Source: Desulfobacterales bacterium
Lineage (GTDB): Bacteria > Desulfobacterota > Desulfobacteria > Desulfobacterales > BuS5
Assembly: GCA_020056865.1 (NCBI GenBank)
Contig: JAGVGX010000225.1
Coordinates: 1-5,727, forward strand
Direction of reading: 5' to 3'
DNA length: 5,727 bases
Shown in pieces: positions 4,100 to 5,727 of this stretch; positions within the stretch are counted from its first letter, which is position 1, and every line of letters starts with the position of its first letter. The notes under the pieces are model-generated. The model was not told where the DNA came from and ran no database searches. It saw only the letters and a list, made by a program, of their open reading frames with translations. The translations under genes were made by a program, and so were the position numbers.

Positions 4100-5727
4100 A
4101 TGTCAAAAATTTCAACAGCAGTTTCGCCAAGTCCTCATTATATAGAAGTTGCTGTTGGATTACCTGTATACAAAACATATACCTATAAAATTCCTGCACA
4201 ATTTTCTCACTGTGTTTCTGCAGGCAAGAGGGTTCTGGTTCCTTTTGGCAAACGAACGGTAACGGGTTATATCCTGGGTTCATGTGAGAATAAATCAGAC
4301 GGTGAAATAAAGCCGATACTTGATATCCTGGATGACAAACCTATGTTCCCGTTATCCATGAAATCTTTTTTCCAGTGGATTGCCGATTATTACATGCATC
4401 CCATCGGTGATGTTATCAAATCAGCCCTTCCCGGAGGTATCAATCTATACGACTTTGTGTATATACATATAACTGAAAAAGGGGAAAAGCAGGTGAGAAC
4501 CCCTGAGGTCGCCCCTTTGGAAAACGAAATTTTGGGCAGACTCTTACAGGGCAAATGCCGTTATAAAGATCTTTGCAGGATTTTAAATAAGGATATTTCC
4601 CATTCCATTATTGATTCTTTAGAACGGCGCCATTTTATTGCTTTTAAAAAAGAGATAGCCGGAGGAAAAACAGGGCCTAAACTTAAACGCTTTGTTTCGC
4701 TTGTTAAAAACGATGGGCTGTCTGAAAGAAAACATGCATCCTGCAGCAAGGCGGATCAGAAGAACAAAAAGGTTATCAACCTGCTGAAAGAAAGCAGCGA
4801 ACTTTCTTTAAAAGAAGTTAAAGAACTCACTAATATCACATCCCATTCTCTAAAATTGTTAGAAAAAAGCGGGCAAATTCAAATTTATGAAAAAAAGGTG
4901 TACAGCGATCCTTTCGGAAAAATTATCAGATATGATAAAGCGTTAGAACTTAACGATGAACAGGGAAACATCGTATCAAACATTAAGAATCTTATTGGCA
5001 AAGGATTTTCAACATGCCTGCTTTCCGGAGTTACGGGAAGCGGGAAAACAGAAGTCTATTTGCAGCTTGCAGCAGAAACAATAAAAAAAGGCAAAACCGT
5101 ACTCGTATTGGTACCGGAAATAGCCCTGATTGCACAAACAGTAAAACGTTTCAGATCCCGCTTTGGGGAAAGTGTTGCTGTTCTTCACAGTGGTCTTTCT
5201 CCGAGGCAGAGGTATGATCAATGGATGCGTATTTCTTTACAGGATGCGAATATTGCCATCGGAGCAAGGTCTGCTATTTTTGCGCCGCTTGAGGATATGG
5301 GTCTGATTATTGTTGATGAGGAACACGACACATCATACAAGCAGGAAGGCATGTTTTGCTATAATGCAAGAGACCTGGCTATAGTAAGGGCACGGCAGAA
5401 TCATTGTGTAGCCCTGTTAGGTTCGGCAACCCCTTCTATTCAATCATATTACAATGTTACCAAAAAAAAATACATTGGGTACACCCTAAAACATCGTGTA
5501 GAGCAACGACCTCTTCCGGAAATTTCAATAGTTGATCTTCGCAAAAACGTTGATGAGAAAGGAATAAGGCGATTTATCACGCCTCAGTTATACGCAGCAA
5601 TGAAAGAAACCCTGAATCGTGGTGAACAGGTGCTGCTTTTTCTTAATCAACGCGGTTTTGCCAGCCAGCCGATCTGCGCTTCATGCAGTGAGCCCGTACG
5701 TTGTAAAAACTGTTCAATTACGTTAAC
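4100..5727 (+). CDS. priA: Primosomal protein N' (replication restart helicase PriA), C-terminal part beyond the window
   Basis: An open frame of 542 codons from ATG 4100-4102 to the right edge. PriA recognises stalled forks and D-loops, unwinds DNA 3' to 5' and loads the primosome. The N-terminal 3'-end-binding domain shows YIEVAVGLPVYKTYTYKIP (14-32), GKRVLVPFG and TGYILG; a poorly conserved winged-helix region follows (about 120-270). The helicase core has LNDEQ (284-288), Walker A GVTGSGKT (310-317), VLVPEIALI, VLHSGLS, GARSAIFAPL, DEEHD (406-410) and GSATPS (441-446). FLNQRGF leads into the zinc module, with Cys526, 529, 535 and 538 visible; the remaining zinc cysteines and last helicase motifs lie outside. 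No other in-frame start exists between the upstream stop (4046-4048) and this ATG, and no good Shine-Dalgarno precedes it, so translation may be weak. It follows fabH by 105 bases on the same strand, with no clear terminator between, so co-transcription is possible. Confidence 0.96.
   Translation, partial: MSKISTAVSPSPHYIEVAVGLPVYKTYTYKIPAQFSHCVSAGKRVLVPFGKRTVTGYILGSCENKSDGEIKPILDILDDKPMFPLSMKSFFQWIADYYMHPIGDVIKSALPGGINLYDFVYIHITEKGEKQVRTPEVAPLENEILGRLLQGKCRYKDLCRILNKDISHSIIDSLERRHFIAFKKEIAGGKTGPKLKRFVSLVKNDGLSERKHASCSKADQKNKKVINLLKESSELSLKEVKELTNITSHSLKLLEKSGQIQIYEKKVYSDPFGKIIRYDKALELNDEQGNIVSNIKNLIGKGFSTCLLSGVTGSGKTEVYLQLAAETIKKGKTVLVLVPEIALIAQTVKRFRSRFGESVAVLHSGLSPRQRYDQWMRISLQDANIAIGARSAIFAPLEDMGLIIVDEEHDTSYKQEGMFCYNARDLAIVRARQNHCVALLGSATPSIQSYYNVTKKKYIGYTLKHRVEQRPLPEISIVDLRKNVDEKGIRRFITPQLYAAMKETLNRGEQVLLFLNQRGFASQPICASCSEPVRCKNCSITL

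Noticed and set aside
4561..5221. Minus- and plus-strand frames of 62-70 codons inside priA
   Set aside because: They are shadow frames within an intact helicase gene, without ribosome binding sites or motifs.

Overview
The window looks like chromosomal DNA from an anaerobic, moderately AT-rich Gram-negative bacterium. A Desulfobacterota (Desulfobacteraceae-like) host is my best guess. The reasons are a glycyl radical enzyme, which is an oxygen-sensitive enzyme class; a Spy/CpxP-like periplasmic protein, which implies an outer membrane; and the general character of the FabH and PriA proteins. This taxonomic call is inference, not proof.

Layout. The left half is read on the minus strand. At 1-1094 lies the 5' two-fifths or so of a glycyl radical enzyme (pyruvate formate-lyase superfamily), cut by the window edge before its catalytic residues. 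A 239-base spacer (1095-1333) follows. Next is a stand-alone AbiEi-family antitoxin/transcriptional regulator (1334-1966, or to 1975 from a TTG), with no AbiEii toxin partner beside it. Its start region holds a good sigma-70-type promoter (TTGACT-17-CATAAT) overlapped by two interleaved perfect inverted repeats, the kind of site expected for autoregulation. A strong GC-rich hairpin terminator (2132-2154) separates this unit from a small secreted Spy/CpxP-like protein gene (2209-2685).

The right half is read on the plus strand. A 319-base divergent spacer (2686-3004) carries candidate promoters and several dyads. It is followed by a complete fabH (3005-3994, beta-ketoacyl-ACP synthase III with an intact Cys112/His253/Asn283 triad). 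After a 105-base gap comes the first 542 codons of priA (4100 to the window end), the replication-restart helicase, with Walker A, DEEHD and the first zinc-binding cysteines present.

How the genes relate. fabH (start of fatty acid synthesis) and priA (replication restart) are housekeeping genes that may be co-transcribed but do not share a pathway. The three minus-strand genes appear to be separate transcription units. The most unusual part is the orphan AbiEi-type regulator with its elaborate start-site operator, upstream of and co-directional with a glycyl radical enzyme of unassigned substrate. I see no CRISPR array, tRNA, rRNA, insertion sequence or complete toxin-antitoxin pair, and no convincing complete new multi-gene system.
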